Below, in pieces: positions 62,014 through 64,000 of a stretch of 64,000 bases of DNA. How positions within the stretch are numbered: position 1 is the stretch's first letter; the number at the start of each line of letters is the position of its first letter. Source of the stretch: Providencia stuartii. GTDB taxonomy: Bacteria > Pseudomonadota > Gammaproteobacteria > Enterobacterales > Enterobacteriaceae. The notes beneath the pieces were generated by a model. The model made no database searches, was not told the origin of the DNA, and was given only the letters and a program-made list of their open reading frames with translations. A program made the position numbers and the translations under genes. Location of the stretch: assembly GCF_029277985.1 (NCBI RefSeq), contig NZ_CP119546.1:868001-932000 (forward strand), read 5' to 3'.

Positions 62014-62640
62014 ATGACAGACTTACAAAGAAAAAACGTTTTCCGATACGGCTTACTTCTAGCGATGTTTAGCAGCACCGTCAGTTTATCAGGCATGGCG
62101 GCGGATAATAATGGCAATCTCTATCGGCCAGTAGATAACTGGAATGTCGATGGACAGCATGGTGTGTTGTACGTGTCTGGTTCATTAACGGAAAGCCCAT
62201 GTCGGCTAGCGATGACATCTAGTTACCAATCAGTTGAGATGGGGAATTTGGATACCAGTACCTTGCAGCATAATGGTAGAGGAGCACCCGTACCGTTTCA
62301 GATTGAGTTAGAGGACTGTTTAGAAACAGAGACTCGTTTAGATAATGTACAAACGGGAATGACAGCATGGAGCTCCAGTCAACCAGCAGTCAAAATTCGT
62401 TTTTTAGCAGATAGTGTGCCATCAATGCCGGATATCGCTCGTGTCAATGGGGTAAAAGGATTGGGGCTGGCTATCACGACACCAAATGGTTCACTGCTAC
62501 CTTTGGGGTTAGAAAGTGAGCCACAGTTATTGCCTTCAGGGCAAAGTCAGTTGACCTATTACGTGACGCCGGTGAGAACGGGGCAGCTTGTGCCGGGGGC
62601 GTATTCGGCGCTGATTGCATTTGAAATGTTGTACGAGTAG
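62014..62640 (+). CDS. Fimbrial minor subunit (MrpE-like position)
   Basis: ATG 62014 with AAGGAG upstream (62003-62008) gives 208 residues; the frame continues further upstream inside the chaperone gene without a fitting ribosome site. Signal peptide near SLSGMAA, pilin disulfide Cys pair (ESPCRLAM and LEDCLET), and a C-terminal strand FEMLYE. Role (adaptor or terminator) not certain. Confidence 0.8.
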   Translation: MTDLQRKNVFRYGLLLAMFSSTVSLSGMAADNNGNLYRPVDNWNVDGQHGVLYVSGSLTESPCRLAMTSSYQSVEMGNLDTSTLQHNGRGAPVPFQIELEDCLETETRLDNVQTGMTAWSSSQPAVKIRFLADSVPSMPDIARVNGVKGLGLAITTPNGSLLPLGLESEPQLLPSGQSQLTYYVTPVRTGQLVPGAYSALIAFEMLYE

Positions 62641-62654
62641 GAGTGGTCATCATT

Positions 62655-63179
62655 ATGACAATGAGACGATGTCGACTGCCGAAAGTGCTGGCAACCAGTC
62701 TGTTGATGAGCAGTTTGATGCTGTGTTCAGCGGCGACCCTTGCAGAAACCTATACCTTAACCGTGAAGGTCACGGTAGTTGAGAAGACCTGTGATATCTA
62801 CGGGCCTGACGGGATTGGACAGCCCATCAATGTGGCGATGGGCGACCTGATCATAAAAAACATCGATGGGGTTAGCTACGGAAAAACTGACATTCCGTAT
62901 ACTCTAAGTTGCGACGATGCAGCAAGTAATCCAGCCTTAAAACTGAAATTTGATGGCCCCCGCATGAGTGGCCAAGCGGCGAATGTGTTGTCCACCTCGG
63001 ACCAGAACTTAGGATTACGCCTTATGGCGGGTAACAGTAATCTGAATTTAGGCGTCTGGCGTCATTTTAATTATAGCACTCAGCCAACCCTTAGTGTGAT
63101 ACCGATTGGCAGTGGGACTGGGGGGATTAATGACGGTCAGATGACTGCATCCGCGACGTTGAGTGTGGAGTATCAATAA
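62655..63179 (+). CDS. Fimbrial minor subunit with GPDGxxQPI motif (first copy)
   Basis: About 174 residues from ATG 62655 with AGGAG upstream; GTG 62643 is an alternative. Signal peptide ends in SAATLA. Mature part: VTVVEKTCDIYGPDGIGQPINVAMGDLIIKNIDG then YTLSCDD (disulfide), and C-terminal LSVEYQ. It is paralogous to the next gene. GC is visibly higher than in the pilin genes upstream. Confidence 0.85.
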   Translation: MTMRRCRLPKVLATSLLMSSLMLCSAATLAETYTLTVKVTVVEKTCDIYGPDGIGQPINVAMGDLIIKNIDGVSYGKTDIPYTLSCDDAASNPALKLKFDGPRMSGQAANVLSTSDQNLGLRLMAGNSNLNLGVWRHFNYSTQPTLSVIPIGSGTGGINDGQMTASATLSVEYQ

Positions 63180-63703
63180 TGATGAACCGACAAGCTAAGA
63201 TATCTGCAATGGCATTATGGCTAAGCGGCTTGATGCCGCTGACGACGTATGCGGTAGATGTGAACTTTACCGCCAACTTAATCCAAAACCCGCCGTGTGA
63301 TGTGGCGGGGCCGGACGGGGTTGACCAGCCGATCCGCGTGCCGTTTGGCGAGGTGGGGATCACCAAGGTTAATGGCGAAAACTATCGCCAAGACTTTACC
63401 TTGACGCTGAGTTGCGGAACAGGGCTTGGGAATGCCGTGGCGTTATATCTTGAGTATCGCGGGATGGTCGCGGAGAGTTTTGATAATAAAGCCTTGCAAG
63501 CTAGTCAGACCGGGTTGGGGGTTCGATTATACCATCAAGGGGTCGTCATACCACCTAACACAGGGACACCGATAACGATGTCGGATAATGGCGTTGCAAC
63601 TTTACCCTTGTATGCGGTGCCAGTGAAGGATACTGACCCGTCTGCAATGTTATATGAAGGGAATTTTACCGCGACGGCCAGTGTGGAGATGAATTACCCA
63701 TGA
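63179..63703 (+). CDS. Fimbrial minor subunit with GPDGxxQPI motif (second copy)
   Basis: 174 residues, starting at the stop codon of the previous gene (TAATG-type overlap). Signal peptide ends TTYA before VDVNF; then PPCDVAGPDGVDQPIRVPFGEVGITKVNG, LTLSCGTG (disulfide) and C-terminal VEMNYP. It shares the motif and spacing of the preceding gene, so they look like a tandem duplication. GC-rich relative to the major pilin. Confidence 0.86.
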   Translation: MMNRQAKISAMALWLSGLMPLTTYAVDVNFTANLIQNPPCDVAGPDGVDQPIRVPFGEVGITKVNGENYRQDFTLTLSCGTGLGNAVALYLEYRGMVAESFDNKALQASQTGLGVRLYHQGVVIPPNTGTPITMSDNGVATLPLYAVPVKDTDPSAMLYEGNFTATASVEMNYP

Positions 63704-64000
63704 GGATATTCAATCACAAGAGAACTTTCTGGATGTCGATGAGTGCAATACTGTGGTGTTGCAGTTTTCTACCGTCAGTGGCTCAGGCGGCGAACAGTAA
63801 TGATATTCAGTACAGTGGAACGTTGATTGCGTTGCCGTGCACGGTTGACCCGAATTATGAGAACTTCGGAGTTGACTTTGGGGGCAATATTAATTCAAAG
63901 GATTTGCTGAATGGACAACGTCGTTATAGCAAGGAAGACATCCAATTTCATTTGACGGATTGTGATACTTCTTTGGGAAATAGTATTGCAGTGAAATTTA
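63700..64000 (+). CDS. Fimbrial subunit or adhesin, truncated at the right edge
   Basis: ATG 63700 overlaps the previous stop (ATGA). The frame is open to the last base, about 100 codons: a signal peptide (RIFNHKRTFWMSMSAILWCC to VAQA), then NSNDIQYSGTLIALPCTVDPNYENFG, FHLTDCDTSLGNSIAVKF. The Cys pair and SGTLIALPCTV pattern are those of a pilin-domain protein. In Mrp-like operons this place holds the last minor subunit or tip adhesin. The gene continues beyond the window. Confidence 0.8.
   Translation, partial: MRIFNHKRTFWMSMSAILWCCSFLPSVAQAANSNDIQYSGTLIALPCTVDPNYENFGVDFGGNINSKDLLNGQRRYSKEDIQFHLTDCDTSLGNSIAVKF

Noticed and set aside
55359..64000. att direct repeat of the tRNA-Asp 3' end inside the window
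   Set aside because: No second copy of the tRNA end (GTCCCGTCCGTTCCGCCA) was seen to the right; the island's far boundary is beyond the window.

Overview
The window is a chromosomal segment of an AT-rich enterobacterium, most likely Providencia or a close relative in the Morganellaceae. This is inferred from near-E. coli protein sequences in near-E. coli gene order, low GC, an MrpJ-type fimbrial regulator next to an Mrp-like chaperone-usher operon, and ERIC-type repeats. No database search was possible, so the genus is a judgement.

Layout. 1-837: the 3' part of an unrecognised gene with a His-Gly/Ala-Cys pattern that may be a cysteine peptidase. 905-11377: acpH (minus), then queA-tgt-yajC-secD-secF (queuosine and Sec translocon) and nrdR-ribD-ribE-nusB-thiL (riboflavin, transcription antitermination, thiamine). 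11959-18445: xseB-ispA-dxs (minus, isoprenoid precursors), thiI (plus), panE-yajL (minus). 18589-25578: yajQ, yajR and the cyoABCDE terminal oxidase operon. 26007-31492: a Tsx/OmpK-like porin, ampG, yajG, bolA and tig. 32048-39240: the proteostasis block clpP-clpX-lon-hupB-ppiD. 39388-49126: ybaV, fadM, queC, decR, mdlAB, glnK-amtB, tesB and ybaY. 49256-49369: 4.5S SRP RNA. 49737-50387: hha-tomB. 50955-55244: mltD, gloB, yafS, rnhA and dnaQ, followed by tRNA-Asp at 55359-55435. From there to the end lies accessory DNA: 1.4 kb of very AT-rich sequence without a convincing gene, an XRE regulator, and a fimbrial operon (major pilin, minor pilin, usher, frameshifted chaperone, four more pilin-like subunits) that runs off the right edge.

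Regulatory sequence that can be read directly includes a sigma-54 promoter with an NtrC-like site before glnK-amtB, sigma-32-like promoters before clpP and lon, CRP-like sites before cyoA, the Tsx-like gene and fadM, and many intrinsic terminators. Three ERIC-like elements (about 127-139 bp, with terminal inverted repeats) lie just upstream of ribE, dxs and yajR.

The most notable observations are these. The fimbrial chaperone is broken by what looks like loss of one 5-bp ATTTT unit, which could be phase variation, a pseudogene or an assembly error. The left-edge gene may encode a clan CD-like peptidase. ERIC elements supply the 5' leaders of three genes. Lon carries an acidic insertion of about 23 residues. 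The fimbrial locus looks like an island attached at tRNA-Asp. I did not find CRISPR arrays, insertion sequences or prophage genes.
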